The notes beneath the pieces were generated by a model. That model was not told the origin of the DNA, ran no database searches, and worked only from the letters and a program-made list of their open reading frames with translations. 64,000 bases of DNA from Saprospiraceae bacterium (lineage in GTDB: Bacteria > Bacteroidota > Bacteroidia > Chitinophagales > Saprospiraceae), in NCBI GenBank assembly GCA_016717655.1, contig JADKFC010000001.1:1-64000 (forward strand), in the 5' to 3' direction. Shown piece after piece: positions 16,282-26,800 of this stretch. Numbering within the stretch: position 1 is the first letter of the stretch; the number at the start of each line of letters is the position of its first letter. A program made the position numbers and the translations under genes.

Positions 16282-17334
16282 ATGAGTTACAGTAAACCGG
16301 TATTTCACCATCCCAATCTTACAAAAAATGCGTTGGGATATACTAAAAAGGATTATGAAGGCAGTTTGTCGACCCTATGTGCGGGCTGTGGACACGATTC
16401 CATCAGTGCCGCCATTGTAGAGGCCTGCTTTGAGTTAAATATTGAGCCCCATCGAGTAGCCAAGTTATCCGGTATCGGATGTTCTTCCAAAACACCGGCT
16501 TACTTTCTCAACAATTCGCACGGATTTAACTCTGTGCATGGCAGGATGCCCTCTATTGCTACAGGCGCCAACTTGGCCAACAGAGATCTGATCTATCTGG
16601 GCGTTTCGGGGGATGGAGATACCGCCGCCATTGGCATGGGACAGTTTTGTCACGTTATCCGAAGGAATCTCAATATGATATACGTGGTTATGAATAACGG
16701 CTGTTATGGTTTGACCAAGGGCCAGGATTCAGCCACGGCAGATAAGGGTTCAATTGCAAAGGCAGGAAACATGAACCCATTTGAAGGCATCGATTTGTGT
16801 AGTCTTGCTATTGAATTGGGCGCTACCTTTGTAGCCCAGAGTTTTAGTGGCGATAAGAGTCAGCTGATTCCCATCCTTCAGGCGGCAATGAGTCACAAAG
16901 GCTTTGCCCTGGTCAATGTAATCTCTCCATGTGTTACCTTCAATAACAACAACGGTTCTACCAAATCGTATGACTACGTAAGGGAGCACAACGAAAGCAT
17001 GGGTCGCATAGATTTTGTTCCAATTGGCGAAGAAATTACAACCCAGTATGCCGATGATGAGGTAAAAGAGGTTAAGTTTCACGACGGCAGTGAACTGCTA
17101 TTTCACAAATTGAGAAAGGACTTTGATCCCGAAAATAAAATTGAGGTAATCAATGCCATCCAAAATGCCAGATCGAAAAATGAAATCCTAACAGGGATCT
17201 TGTATCTGGATCGCCATGGCGTGGAGCTCAATGATTTGCTCAATACCACAGCGGTGCCTTTAAACCAGCTCACAGAAAAGGAACTTTGTCCGGGATCTTC
17301 CATGTTGGACGAAATCAATCAAGGTTACCGATAG
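16282..17334 (+). CDS. korB: 2-oxoacid:ferredoxin oxidoreductase, beta subunit
   Basis: The 350-residue TPP-binding subunit shows the cysteine motif LCAGCGHDSI near residue 35, GIGCSSKTP near 70, and the TPP/Mg motif GDGDTAAIGMGQF, later VVMNNGCYGLTKGQDS. These cysteines, with a later one in NVISPCVTF, would bind the catalytic-centre 4Fe-4S cluster. It follows the alpha-gamma gene by 11 nt and closes the operon. The system links 2-oxoglutarate to succinyl-CoA with reduced ferredoxin in Bacteroidota; direction of flux here is not readable. Confidence 0.94.
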   Translation: MSYSKPVFHHPNLTKNALGYTKKDYEGSLSTLCAGCGHDSISAAIVEACFELNIEPHRVAKLSGIGCSSKTPAYFLNNSHGFNSVHGRMPSIATGANLANRDLIYLGVSGDGDTAAIGMGQFCHVIRRNLNMIYVVMNNGCYGLTKGQDSATADKGSIAKAGNMNPFEGIDLCSLAIELGATFVAQSFSGDKSQLIPILQAAMSHKGFALVNVISPCVTFNNNNGSTKSYDYVREHNESMGRIDFVPIGEEITTQYADDEVKEVKFHDGSELLFHKLRKDFDPENKIEVINAIQNARSKNEILTGILYLDRHGVELNDLLNTTAVPLNQLTEKELCPGSSMLDEINQGYR

Positions 17335-17380
17335 ACCCAACTTTTGGTTGAGGTCATACGTCTAATAGAAAAACAATAAC

Positions 17381-17725
17381 ATGAAAAAAACACTGCTATT
17401 GGCTTCATTTCTATTTGGCTTGTTGACATCCTGTTCAAAATCAGAAGATAATTGTATACCTGGCAAACTGGAAGGTTCCTGCATTCAAGGTAAAATAGAA
17501 ACTTTTAAACAGGAAGAAAGATCGATAGCTGTGTTTAGTTATCAGGTGGATTGTGAGATTCACTATTGGTTTCATGACGGATCGAGGGCCTGGGATGGTT
17601 CAGAATATATTTACAACGATGCGTGTGAAGAAGTGTGCCAGTTGTGCGGCTTTTGTGTTCAGAACATTTGCGGAGAAAAATATCCCGCCAACATTGATGA
17701 CTGGACCCTGGTCTGGAAAAAATAA
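17381..17725 (+). CDS. Small cysteine-rich lipoprotein, unknown function
   Basis: This 114-residue protein begins with a lipoprotein signal (MKKTLLLASFLFGLLTSC, lipid-bearing C18). The mature part is unusually rich in cysteine: two near the N-terminus (DNCIPGKLEGSC), then a cluster in EEVCQLCGFCVQNICGEK. It could bind metal or form disulfides in the periplasm or at the surface. I do not recognise a family. It sits 46 nt after the oxidoreductase operon and may be co-transcribed, but nothing shows a shared function. Confidence 0.75.
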   Translation: MKKTLLLASFLFGLLTSCSKSEDNCIPGKLEGSCIQGKIETFKQEERSIAVFSYQVDCEIHYWFHDGSRAWDGSEYIYNDACEEVCQLCGFCVQNICGEKYPANIDDWTLVWKK

Positions 17726-17753
17726 GAGTTCAGGGCTTAGCTAAAATTCTTCT

Positions 17754-17761
17754 TACCTTTG
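17754..17761 (+). promoter_or_regulatory. -7 promoter element TACCTTTG (glycosyltransferase)
   Basis: An exact TAnnTTTG ends 19 nt before the TTG start of the gene at 17781. Confidence 0.4.
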
Positions 17762-17780
17762 TGGCTCTAATTAGATCACA

Positions 17781-19358
17781 TTGGTATTTACATCAGAAAA
17801 GCGATTTAAAACCTATACACTTTTGGCCATTGCCTTGTGTATACCGGCTTTTTTGTTGAACCTGGGCATAACCCCCTTTATTGGTGATGAGGCCATACGG
17901 GCTTTGGTGGCGGTAGAAATGATGTTGTCAGACAATTACCTCGTACCTACCATGAGGGGAGAATTTTACTTTTCCAAGCCCCCTCTTTACAACTGGATCC
18001 TGATTGTTTTTTTCAAATTGTTTGGTGAGGTCAATGAATGGGTTACCCGTTTTCCAACTGTAATATTCAGCTGGGCATTTACTGGCGTCATCTGGTTTTT
18101 CAACAGAAAAAATTTTGATGATCGAAGGCAGGCAATTATTCTGGCGTTTACCTTTCTCACCTGTGGGAGGATGCTGTTTTATGATTCATTTTTAGGTCTG
18201 ATAGACATCTTTTTTTCGATGGTCACTTATTCTTTGATGATTGGCTGTTATTTGCTGGTTCGAAAAGAGAAGTGGACAGAAATGTATGCCTATTTATATG
18301 CCCTTTCTGTCATAGGCTTTATGCTTAAAGGCTTGCCCATTTTACATTTTAGTGGCTTTGCCCTTTTGATCATCCATGGCATGTATGGCAACTGGAAACT
18401 GCTGTACCATAAAAAACACCTGATTCCACTTATTACAGCAATTGGTGTGCTGGTGCTCTATTTTTATTTATACAACTTGTACCGGGAAGCAAGCCACACC
18501 CTCAATCCATTGGTAGATCAGGCAGCGAGGAGGACCATTCTGAGGTACGGCTTTATTGATGTAGTCAAACATGTATTTACTTATCCGCTGGAAAATATTT
18601 ATCATTTTCTTCCGTGGTCACTGATGGGCTTATTGGTATTTCAGAAGAACATTGTAGAGAGAATCAAGTCCAATCCGTATGTCACTTATGTAGTGTTGAG
18701 TTTTTTACTCAATTTTGCCATTTACTGGGTATCACCTGAGGTTTATCCCCGTTATATTTTAATGCTCATTCCCCTCATTTTTTCGGTTTGGATTTATCTC
18801 TATGGCTTTGAGTTAGGACAACATACCTTGCGTATGCGTTTGGTTTCCTGGATTTTTATAGCATTGACCTGGCTGGTGCCCATCATCATTGCATCACAAT
18901 TTGGCAATCCACGACTTGCCTACGTAGATGGGCAGCATGTGAAAATGATGGCATTGGTAATCAGTTTGGCAGGCCTTGCCGTCTTGTATTGGAGAGACCA
19001 GCCCAACAGGCCCATGATATTTGTGATTTACTTATTGGTATTGCGCATTGGTTTTAATGTTTTGATTGTGCCGGTGCGCGCTGTAACTGGTGATGATGAA
19101 TATTATAAGAGAGAGGCAACCAGAATTGGCAGAACCTATCAGGATATTAAAATATTTGAAGATACGCAACTCAACCAGATTACTACCTTTTACATTACCC
19201 AGCAAACAGGGAGGATTACCAATAAAACGGCAGATTTGAGAGAGGCAAAATATTTTATAGTTGATTCGTGTGCAATGAATCAGTTTGCCTTGATTGATAG
19301 CTTTCCGGATGCCAGTTTTTGCGGCACCCGGTGGGTTGTAAAGGGCGGGAAGCCCTAG
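17781..19358 (+). CDS. ArnT/PMT-like integral membrane glycosyltransferase
   Basis: The 525-residue polytopic protein has about a dozen hydrophobic segments. The first periplasmic loop carries the acidic motif FIGDEAIRALVAVEM (about 33) and FYFSKPPLYNW (about 67), which place it in the GT-C clan with ArnT and protein O-mannosyltransferases. These use polyprenyl-phosphate sugars to glycosylate lipid or protein at the outer face of the inner membrane. The start is TTG; no better ATG is in frame near a ribosome site. It ends 6 nt before the convergent pntB. The acceptor and sugar are unknown. Confidence 0.85.
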   Translation: MVFTSEKRFKTYTLLAIALCIPAFLLNLGITPFIGDEAIRALVAVEMMLSDNYLVPTMRGEFYFSKPPLYNWILIVFFKLFGEVNEWVTRFPTVIFSWAFTGVIWFFNRKNFDDRRQAIILAFTFLTCGRMLFYDSFLGLIDIFFSMVTYSLMIGCYLLVRKEKWTEMYAYLYALSVIGFMLKGLPILHFSGFALLIIHGMYGNWKLLYHKKHLIPLITAIGVLVLYFYLYNLYREASHTLNPLVDQAARRTILRYGFIDVVKHVFTYPLENIYHFLPWSLMGLLVFQKNIVERIKSNPYVTYVVLSFLLNFAIYWVSPEVYPRYILMLIPLIFSVWIYLYGFELGQHTLRMRLVSWIFIALTWLVPIIIASQFGNPRLAYVDGQHVKMMALVISLAGLAVLYWRDQPNRPMIFVIYLLVLRIGFNVLIVPVRAVTGDDEYYKREATRIGRTYQDIKIFEDTQLNQITTFYITQQTGRITNKTADLREAKYFIVDSCAMNQFALIDSFPDASFCGTRWVVKGGKP

Positions 19359-19364
19359 CGAAAA

Positions 19365-20774
19365 TTACAATGATTTAACCTCGGTAACCAGTTTGACAAG
19401 GGTGTCTTTGGCATCACCGAAGAGCATAAAACTTTTAGGGCGGTAAAACAGTTCATTGTCGATGCCTGCATATCCGGCCTTCATTGAACGTTTCATGATG
19501 ATCACATTTTTGGCATTTTCTACCTCCAGGATCGGCATGCCATAAATAGGTGAAGTGGGGTCTGTTTTAGCAGCCGGGTTGACCACATCATTGGCTCCAA
19601 CCACAAGGACCACATCGGTGGTTGCAAACTCCGGATTGATGTCTTCCATTTCTACCAACTTGTCGTAAGGTACATTGGATTCCGCCAAAAGGACATTCAT
19701 GTGACCGGGCATCCTGCCCGCAACGGGGTGGATGGCATATTTCACTTCCACTCCTTCTTCTTCCAACAAGGTTTCAAGTTCATGGCAGGTATGTTGGGCT
19801 TGCGCTACAGCAAGACCATAACCCGGAACGATGACCACCTTTTTGGCATATTTCATCAGAATGGCAGTATCGGATTTGGTAATTTCTTTTACTGTACCCT
19901 GTGCGGATTGTGCTGCTCCGGTGGCAGCTGAGCCACCAAAATTGCCCACCAATACATTGAGTAACGACCTGTTCATGGCATTACACATGGTAACTGTAAG
20001 GATGGTACCGGCAGAACCCACCAGGATACCTCCAATCAACATTACATAGTTGCCGTATAAAAAGCCTCCACATGCTGCAGCTACACCGGTAAAAGAGTTG
20101 AGCAGCGAAATAACGACGGGCATGTCGGCTCCCCCGATGGGAAGAACAAATATAATACCGTAAAACAAAGACAGACCGAGGATGGTAAAAAACCAAACTG
20201 AGCCGGAAATCTGACCGATGTTAAATAAAACGGAAATGACCAGAATAGCGAGCATCAGCCCAATATTGGCGATCTGCTGTCCTTTGAGGCTGAAATCATT
20301 GATTTTTCCTTCCAGTTTTCCATAAGCAATGATGGATCCGGAAAAAGAAATAGAACCAATGATGAGTCCAGCTAAAATGATCAAACCTTTGGAGCTCATA
20401 AATCCGGACATATCACCTCCGGAAGTGTGCACCATGTGGTTGTATTCAATGATAGAAATCAGCGCAGCGCAGGCACCACCCATACCATTAAAAAATGATA
20501 CCATTTGTGGCATTGCGGTCATTTGCACTCTTTTGGCCATGATCCATCCGATTACAGTACCTACGATGAGGGCCAGGAAGATGTACATCAAATTGCCGAG
20601 GTGGTTGCCCTGGGCATCGGTGTACATAAAGATGGTGGCAAAAATGGCAAGCGTCATGCCACCTGCGGCGATGAGATTCCCTTTTCTGGCAGTATCGGGT
20701 TTGCTAAGCATCTTGAGTCCAACCATAAAGGTGATAGATGCTATCAGGTATATGAGGGTAAGTAAGTGTTCCAT
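19365..20774 (-). CDS. pntB: NAD(P) transhydrogenase beta subunit
   Basis: PntB carries membrane helices and the NADP(H)-binding domain III of the proton-pumping transhydrogenase. The 469-residue protein has about nine hydrophobic segments in its first 270 residues. The C-terminal NADP domain follows with VIVPGYGLAVAQAQH, HPVAGRMPGHMNVLLAE and VVLVVGANDVVNPAA, and ends MKRSMKAGYAGIDNELFY. It starts with a TAATG overlap on the preceding pntAB stop, so the three subunits are translationally coupled. The enzyme makes NADPH at the expense of proton motive force, alongside Icd in this window. Confidence 0.96.
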   Translation of the reverse strand: MEHLLTLIYLIASITFMVGLKMLSKPDTARKGNLIAAGGMTLAIFATIFMYTDAQGNHLGNLMYIFLALIVGTVIGWIMAKRVQMTAMPQMVSFFNGMGGACAALISIIEYNHMVHTSGGDMSGFMSSKGLIILAGLIIGSISFSGSIIAYGKLEGKINDFSLKGQQIANIGLMLAILVISVLFNIGQISGSVWFFTILGLSLFYGIIFVLPIGGADMPVVISLLNSFTGVAAACGGFLYGNYVMLIGGILVGSAGTILTVTMCNAMNRSLLNVLVGNFGGSAATGAAQSAQGTVKEITKSDTAILMKYAKKVVIVPGYGLAVAQAQHTCHELETLLEEEGVEVKYAIHPVAGRMPGHMNVLLAESNVPYDKLVEMEDINPEFATTDVVLVVGANDVVNPAAKTDPTSPIYGMPILEVENAKNVIIMKRSMKAGYAGIDNELFYRPKSFMLFGDAKDTLVKLVTEVKSL

Positions 20775-21073
20775 TATTTCTTTTTCTTAAACATTTCCAA
20801 CATTCTGTCTGTCACTACAAAGCCACCCACAACATTGAGGGTGCCGAGAATGACCGCAACAAAACCAAAGATCAGACTTAAAGTGCCTTCTGCCTGACCC
20901 ATGACAATGATGGCACCGATAATAACGACTCCATGGATTGCATTGGCGCCTGACATCAGCGGGGTATGCAAAACAGATGGAACGTGAGAGATGAGCTCGA
21001 TGCCCACGAAGATCATAAGAATGACCAGATAAATCATCTGGATATTCTCCTGAATAAATGATAATATACCCAT
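20774..21073 (-). CDS. pntAB: NAD(P) transhydrogenase alpha subunit, membrane part
   Basis: This 99-residue subunit is the short membrane segment that in E. coli forms the C-terminal part of PntA. It has about three to four hydrophobic helices (IYLVILMIFVGIELISHVP, then GVVIIGAIIVMG). The start is the ATG at 21073 in MGILSFIQEN. A longer upstream frame to 21139 only reads back through pntAA. Both junctions in the operon are TAATG overlaps. Confidence 0.93.
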   Translation of the reverse strand: MGILSFIQENIQMIYLVILMIFVGIELISHVPSVLHTPLMSGANAIHGVVIIGAIIVMGQAEGTLSLIFGFVAVILGTLNVVGGFVVTDRMLEMFKKKK

Positions 21074-22170
21074 TATTTCAAAATATTTCCCTGGTGAACA
21101 ATGAGGGTTCCCTGTGTAATTTCTTCTTCCATTTCCCATTTGAAACCATCCTTATCAGAAAGGTGGAATAAGAGGTTTTGGAGGTTTTTAGCATACAATT
21201 CGCTGGCATTGGTAGCGAGCGTTGATGGCAGGTTGCCCAAACCAACGATTTTTACACCGTGTTTGACCACCACCTTGTTGAGTTCACTGGCTTCACAATT
21301 GCCACCTTGCTCAACGGCCATGTCTACGATCACGGAACCATACTTCATATTTTTAACCTGTTCTTCTGTAATGAGGACAGGGGCTTTTTTACCCATTACC
21401 TGAGCCGTGGTGATGACCAGATCGGCCTGAAACAATGATTTATTCACGGCTTCTTTTTGTTTGGCCAGGTATTCAGCTGTTACTTCTTTGGCGTATCCGC
21501 CCTCGGTTTTGACCCCGTCATCTTTAACAGTGATAAACTTGGCGCCTAACGACTCGGCTTGTTCCTTGGTTTCAGCCCTAACATCCGTAGCTTCCACCAC
21601 AGCTCCCAACCTCTTGGCGGTGGCTATGGCCTGAAGCCCGGCAACGCCAACTCCAAAAATGAGCACCTTGGAAGGGGTGATGGTACCGGCTGCGGTCATC
21701 ATGAGGGGGAAGATCTTGGTCATGTGCTCTGCACCGAGGATGACGGCCTTATAACCTGCCAGGTTGCCCTGTGAACTCAGTACGTCCATGCTCTGAGCTC
21801 TGGAAATACGAGGAATGGCATCCATGGAAAAGGCAGAAACGCCCTTGCCGGCAAGTTTTTGTACGTATTCAGGATTGTTGAGGTGGTACATGAGCGAAAG
21901 ACACACCTTACCCTGTTGGAGTGCGCCAATTTCATCGTCTGAGAAGGGATTGATTTTCGCAATCACATCACAGCCGGCCATTAGCTCACCGGTTGAAGGT
22001 AAAACAGAGGCGCCTGCTTCTATATAATCCTTGTCCTGAAAGGCGGAAGCCTCTCCGGCTCCTGACTGAACGGCCACTTCATAGCCTTTTGCCACCATTT
22101 GTTTTACGATGGTAGGGGTCATGGCTACCCGTTTTTCCCCATCGCGGCTTTCCTTTAAAACTGCTATTTT
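21073..22170 (-). CDS. pntAA: NAD(P) transhydrogenase alpha subunit, NAD-binding part
   Basis: The 365-residue soluble domain I binds NAD(H). It opens KIAVLKESRDGEKRVAMTP, has QSGAGEASAFQD near residue 50, and the Rossmann motif VLIFGVGVAGLQAIATAKRLG followed by DVRAETKEQAESLGAKF. I place the start at the TTG at 22170, directly before KIAVLKESRD where family members begin. An in-frame TTG at 22215 would add 15 residues without homology. It is the first gene of pntAA-pntAB-pntB and is transcribed away from the Crp/Fnr gene. Confidence 0.94.
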   Translation of the reverse strand, partial: KIAVLKESRDGEKRVAMTPTIVKQMVAKGYEVAVQSGAGEASAFQDKDYIEAGASVLPSTGELMAGCDVIAKINPFSDDEIGALQQGKVCLSLMYHLNNPEYVQKLAGKGVSAFSMDAIPRISRAQSMDVLSSQGNLAGYKAVILGAEHMTKIFPLMMTAAGTITPSKVLIFGVGVAGLQAIATAKRLGAVVEATDVRAETKEQAESLGAKFITVKDDGVKTEGGYAKEVTAEYLAKQKEAVNKSLFQADLVITTAQVMGKKAPVLITEEQVKNMKYGSVIVDMAVEQGGNCEASELNKVVVKHGVKIVGLGNLPSTLATNASELYAKNLQNLLFHLSDKDGFKWEMEEEITQGTLIVHQGNILK

Positions 22171-22332
22171 CAAGGTCTGATAATTTAAACTGCGAATGTA
22201 GGAAATTGGTCGCAATTAAACGAAAAAATGACATGAATTATAACATTAAATTATATTATTTTTTATGTGTATTTTCGACGTTTTTTATGTCTTTCTGGCA
22301 ATCCATAAAATGCAATAAGACAACGATCAGAG

Positions 22333-22980
22333 ATGAATACAGACCAGATTAAACAGCGACTTGGTTTTTTGGGTAGCCCTCTGCTGGAGGCTATTTTTCA
22401 AGCCGGGGTCTTTCTTGAAATCCACAAGGGTGAAAACCTGATGCACGAGGGTCAATATGTCAAATACCTTCCTCTGGTCCTGGAGGGCACTGTCAAAGTG
22501 TCTATCAAACAGGAAGAAAAGGAATTGCTGCTTTACTACATCAAACCTTATGAAAGCTGTGTTATGTCATTGGCATCGTGCCTACAAAACGAAGCCAGCA
22601 GGGTCAATGCCCTTGTATATGAAAATGGTAGTGTTTTACTCCTGCCATCTGATAAAGTCAGAGAGTGGTCTCAACTGTATCCCAAACTCAATATTTTGTT
22701 TTTACAACAGTATGACAGACGCTATTCAGACCTTATAGATGCCCTGCACCATGTGAGTTTTGACAAGCTGGAAAAAAGAATTTTGGATTATCTTTTACAA
22801 AAAAGTGCCATTGATGGATCTACTATACTTAAGATTTCCCACCGGGAGCTGGCCATGGACCTGGGCACTGCACGGGAAGTAGTAACCAGAATCCTGAAAA
22901 AGCTGGAAACTGGGGGCTTTGTACGCCAGGGAGATAATTATTTGGAAATTTTGAAGGGTGGTGACAAAAGTCACCAATAA
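22333..22980 (+). CDS. Crp/Fnr-family transcriptional regulator
   Basis: The 215-residue regulator has an N-terminal cyclic-nucleotide-binding-like barrel (about 10-120) and a C-terminal winged helix (about 150-205) with the Crp recognition block ISHRELAMDLGTAREVVTRILKKLE. There is no N-terminal cysteine set of the FNR type, so an Fe-S sensor is unlikely. It is divergent from the pnt operon and 57 nt upstream of the DUF2892 gene, which it probably regulates or is co-transcribed with; this pairing is common in Bacteroidota. Confidence 0.92.
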   Translation: MNTDQIKQRLGFLGSPLLEAIFQAGVFLEIHKGENLMHEGQYVKYLPLVLEGTVKVSIKQEEKELLLYYIKPYESCVMSLASCLQNEASRVNALVYENGSVLLLPSDKVREWSQLYPKLNILFLQQYDRRYSDLIDALHHVSFDKLEKRILDYLLQKSAIDGSTILKISHRELAMDLGTAREVVTRILKKLETGGFVRQGDNYLEILKGGDKSHQ

Positions 22981-23037
22981 TGGGGTGATAACAGGATTAG
23001 ATTTGTGTTATTACTTCACTTTTTAAATCCAATTATC

Positions 23038-23250
23038 ATGAAAGCCAATATGGGAACAACAGACAGAGCATTGAGAGTAGGTGTTGCCTTACTGATTGCC
23101 GTACTTTATTATACCAATGTCATCAGTGGCACCATCGCCATTGTTTTACTGGCCTTTGCTGCTATTTTTGTGTTGACCAGCCTGATCAGCTTTTGCCCGC
23201 TTTATGCACCTTTTGGCATTAGCACCTGTAAGGTAGAAAACAAGGGATAG
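23038..23250 (+). CDS. DUF2892 (YgaP-type) small membrane protein
   Basis: With the ATG at 23038 the protein is 70 residues: MKANMGTTDRALRVGVALLI, one or two hydrophobic hairpin helices, and a conserved end SFCPLYAPFGISTC. This matches the DUF2892 family found fused to or beside rhodanese domains and next to Crp/Fnr regulators. Function is not established; a link to sulfur or nitrogen-oxide stress is only suggested by context in other genomes. The start at 23005 would add 11 residues and is less typical. Confidence 0.85.
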   Translation: MKANMGTTDRALRVGVALLIAVLYYTNVISGTIAIVLLAFAAIFVLTSLISFCPLYAPFGISTCKVENKG

Positions 23251-23252
23251 TC

Positions 23253-23621
23253 TTATTCAAAAGATCCTGTTTTGAAAGAGGGACTACCCTCAGGATTGTA
23301 TTCAAAGCCATAGTATCTATATTGCAGACCTACTATGTCTGTCGCCGCCGTACCTATCATGCCATTGGGCAGAGAGACGACAAACTTTAAATTTTGCAGC
23401 TTGCCGTCTTTCAGGTAGGTGGTGCCAGTCAGGTCTAAGCGGACATTGATGACCGCGAGCTTCCGGGTAAAATCATCCATCTCCGTCTTTGTGGTCATGT
23501 GAGATACCTTACATACAATGTGGTCGCCCTGAATGGTCAGAATGCTGGGTAATGTTTTGGGCTGACAGCCTGAAATTACAAATAAAGCAATCAAAAGGAA
23601 GCTGGTCAGTTGATGTTTCAT
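23253..23621 (-). CDS. Hypothetical lipoprotein
   Basis: The 122-residue protein has a lipoprotein signal (lipobox ISGC, C19) and a mature beta-rich region without a family I recognise. It converges on the DUF2892 gene with a 2-nt gap. Confidence 0.7.
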   Translation of the reverse strand: MKHQLTSFLLIALFVISGCQPKTLPSILTIQGDHIVCKVSHMTTKTEMDDFTRKLAVINVRLDLTGTTYLKDGKLQNLKFVVSLPNGMIGTAATDIVGLQYRYYGFEYNPEGSPSFKTGSFE

Positions 23622-23795
23622 GGTGATGGATTTTAAGCAAAAATAGTCATTTTTTCAGCCGAAAGGGCCCTAAAGTGAAGAGGTTGACTTTCCATCCACG
23701 CCAATCAACTGCAAAAGTCATTTTAAAGTATAAGTCGGCTATTCGGCAAAACCCTGATTTTTTGGTCACCAGGTCAACGGTGGGGCTAAAGCACG

Positions 23796-23803
23796 TATCT
23801 TTG
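23796..23803 (+). promoter_or_regulatory. -7 promoter element TATCTTTG (repeat protein)
   Basis: An exact TAnnTTTG ends 24 nt before the ATG at 23828; no -33 match at normal spacing. Confidence 0.4.
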
Positions 23804-23827
23804 TACCAGAATCAGTAGGTTATAATC

Positions 23828-26800
23828 ATGAGAAGGTACATTGCTATTTGGGTTTTGCTATTTATAGTACAAGTTTTGCAGGCTCAAACCGATCCCGTGA
23901 ATTTGAACTGTGAAACCAATATTGCAATAACCAGCTCACAGCTTACCAGTGGTAAATTTTTGCAGGGGGACAGCTATGGTCTTTCCTGTCTCAATGAATC
24001 AGTAAGAGGGGTTTGGTTTTCTGTAGCCGGAGATGGCAAGTACTACAACCTGGTTCTCGGCTCCGGTACGGGACAACTTCAGTATCAATTTTTTTCAGGC
24101 GATTGTGCCCTGCTGCAATGTTTGGGACAAGGCAACGGCTACGTACCCCTGCTCAATGACAGCACCTACTACCTCCTCATTTATGAGCACACCCAAACGG
24201 TCATTGAAGATACCTTTGAGTTTTATTTTGAAGAAGCCTTTGTACCCGATTATGACAATTGTGACACAGCCCCGGCATTGAACTGTGGCGAAAGCCTCAC
24301 GCTGAATTTCGATTTGTTGTCGCAATCATCCATTGAGCAAAAAAAAATGGGTTGGTTTCAGGCAGTAGCTATTGATAAAAATGCGACCCTGCAAACCACA
24401 TCGTGGACCGGTGAAGACTGGATCCTCTCTGTGCACACCTTGCCCTGTATCTCAGCCCCGACTTATGTGGCTGAAGAAACCCCTTTGAGATGGACATCGG
24501 CGGGTGCGAGCCCAACCTTGTTTTCTGTATTCGACAGCATAGGGCTTGTAGATTCGGTACAATTTAATCTCACTTGTACGGATATCAATCCGGGCCAAAT
24601 TTGTAACCAGCCTTTTTCCTTGGTATGCGAAGATATAATCTCGGATACTTTGTGGCACGATGCCATTGCCGACTTTAATCACCCCGAAATTGTTTACCAA
24701 TGGTACTTAATTCAGGGCGACAGCAGCCAACATGAAATTGAAGTAACCCAAACCAGCGATCATGCATTGTCTGTTGAGTTGTATTACAGCAGCATTGATC
24801 CTATGGGTGGATGTGCCGACTCAGTGCTGGAAAGCAATACTTTACAACTACCCGGACAAAAATGGAGGGTGTCTTTACCTTGTTTGCCGGGGTATCGTTA
24901 TTACCTTGTCTTATCTGGCACGGACAGCACTGCTTATGAACTTCTACATAGCTGCGACAGCATCCAACTTTCAGGACTCAACTGTTTAACAGCTAACACC
25001 GTGGTGTGCGGCGACAGCCTGGATGGAGGACATAATATTCCAGGTCTGCCACTTGGTGAGGCAGGTTGGTCTGCTGGAGGCGGCAACTGGTTCAAGTGGG
25101 ATAGCCTGGCTGCCCTGCCCAACTGGATCGCCACGGATACCCTCCAAAACCTGTCTTATGATATTTATGCAGGGGGCTGTGATTCATTGACTTTGGTTTA
25201 TTCTTACAATGCAAGTATTGAGGAAGGAAGTGTAATCCAGATAGTGGGTCAGGATTCGATCGATTATTATTTAGTATTGAGATCTGCAGATGAAACACAA
25301 GACACCGTGACACTGATGCATGGATGTGGACAGACTCCCTGTCAAATTGCAACAACCGTCAACTGTGGAGACACCCTTGCCCTTCTAAGTGATACCAACA
25401 CACGGCTCGACCTTAGCTCTGATATCATTACACAGCCCTACAGGCAGTGGATAAATTTTGTGGGAACCGGCAACCTACTCACCTGGAACAAGGTAGGCCA
25501 GGGAATGATAACCGTATATACGGGTAGCTGTGCCAATCTCACAGTAGTACCATTAAATATAAACAACCAGTCTGCCATACAAAAACTTCGGACACAAATA
25601 GGGGAAGACTATTATTTGGTGTGGGAAAGCACCGACTATGACACCCTGGCGCTCAATCTCCATTTTGAATGTGAGGAGGTAGATTCAACAGATACCTGTG
25701 CACAGGCCTTGTTGGCAGATTGTGGTATCCATGAATATATTTTTACCAATGAAGGAGCCATGCCCGAGGACACAAGTAGTTTTTGTGGACCGGTCTTTGA
25801 TAGCAAGTGGTTGCGAATTAAAGGAAGTGGTCAGCTCATAACCCTATGGGGTTCTGCAATGACCTTATATCAGGGAAGTTGTGATTCACTACAGTGTTTG
25901 GGAACCGTGGATTATAGTGCCAGATTTTTGACCTTGTCAGACACAAGCTATAACATTGCCATAGCTACCGACGGAACTGATACTACCGTGATCAATTTGG
26001 AATGCACGCCTCCAGCAAGCAACAGTGGCTGTGTATCGGCAACCTTGTTGCAATGTGATTCAAGTTATACAGCTACTTTTAAAGCATCCCTCCCTGCTAC
26101 CTGGCAGTCTGAAAGTGGCGTACTGTGGTACCAGCTGGCAGGAGATGGGAATCTTTGGAAGATCAGCACGACAGCCGACAATGCATCTCACTGGTCAGTG
26201 AGCCTGGCTGAAAATTGTGAAAGTACGGGACTCCCCGTAACTTGGGTTTCTGAGGCAGATACAGCGTGGGCCTTCCAACTTTATACCCAGGCAGGAATAG
26301 AATATATTTTAAAAATAGAAAGTGACTCATTGTACGATGGGAGTTTTGTCGTAGACTGTACGCCCCTTGTTCCGGGCTTGGATTGTGGCACTGCCATTGA
26401 TTTGATATGCGGAGATACGCTGGACTATGCTTCCGGCCAACGGCTCAGCTTTGGCGATTTGTCGCAAAGTGCCTGGTACAAAGTAACGACACAAAATAGC
26501 GGCCTATCCTTGTCTATGTTAGGGGACACTTCTGCTCTCAGGGCCATTTGGTTGAAAGGCAGTAATTGTGACGACCTGAGTGAAGTTTTGGGCTTACATT
26601 CATTGTCTGATGACTTATCTGTTTATGCAGATAGCATTGAAAATTTGTATTTGGTCTTGGGGCTTCCGGAGGGCGTATTGGATACCACTTCCCTTTTGCT
26701 CCATTGCGAAACTCCAGAAGTGGCGCATACCTGTGAATCAGCTGTACCCTTACATTGCGGAATAGCATCCAAGGTTTATGCCACTCATACTAGACTCAGT

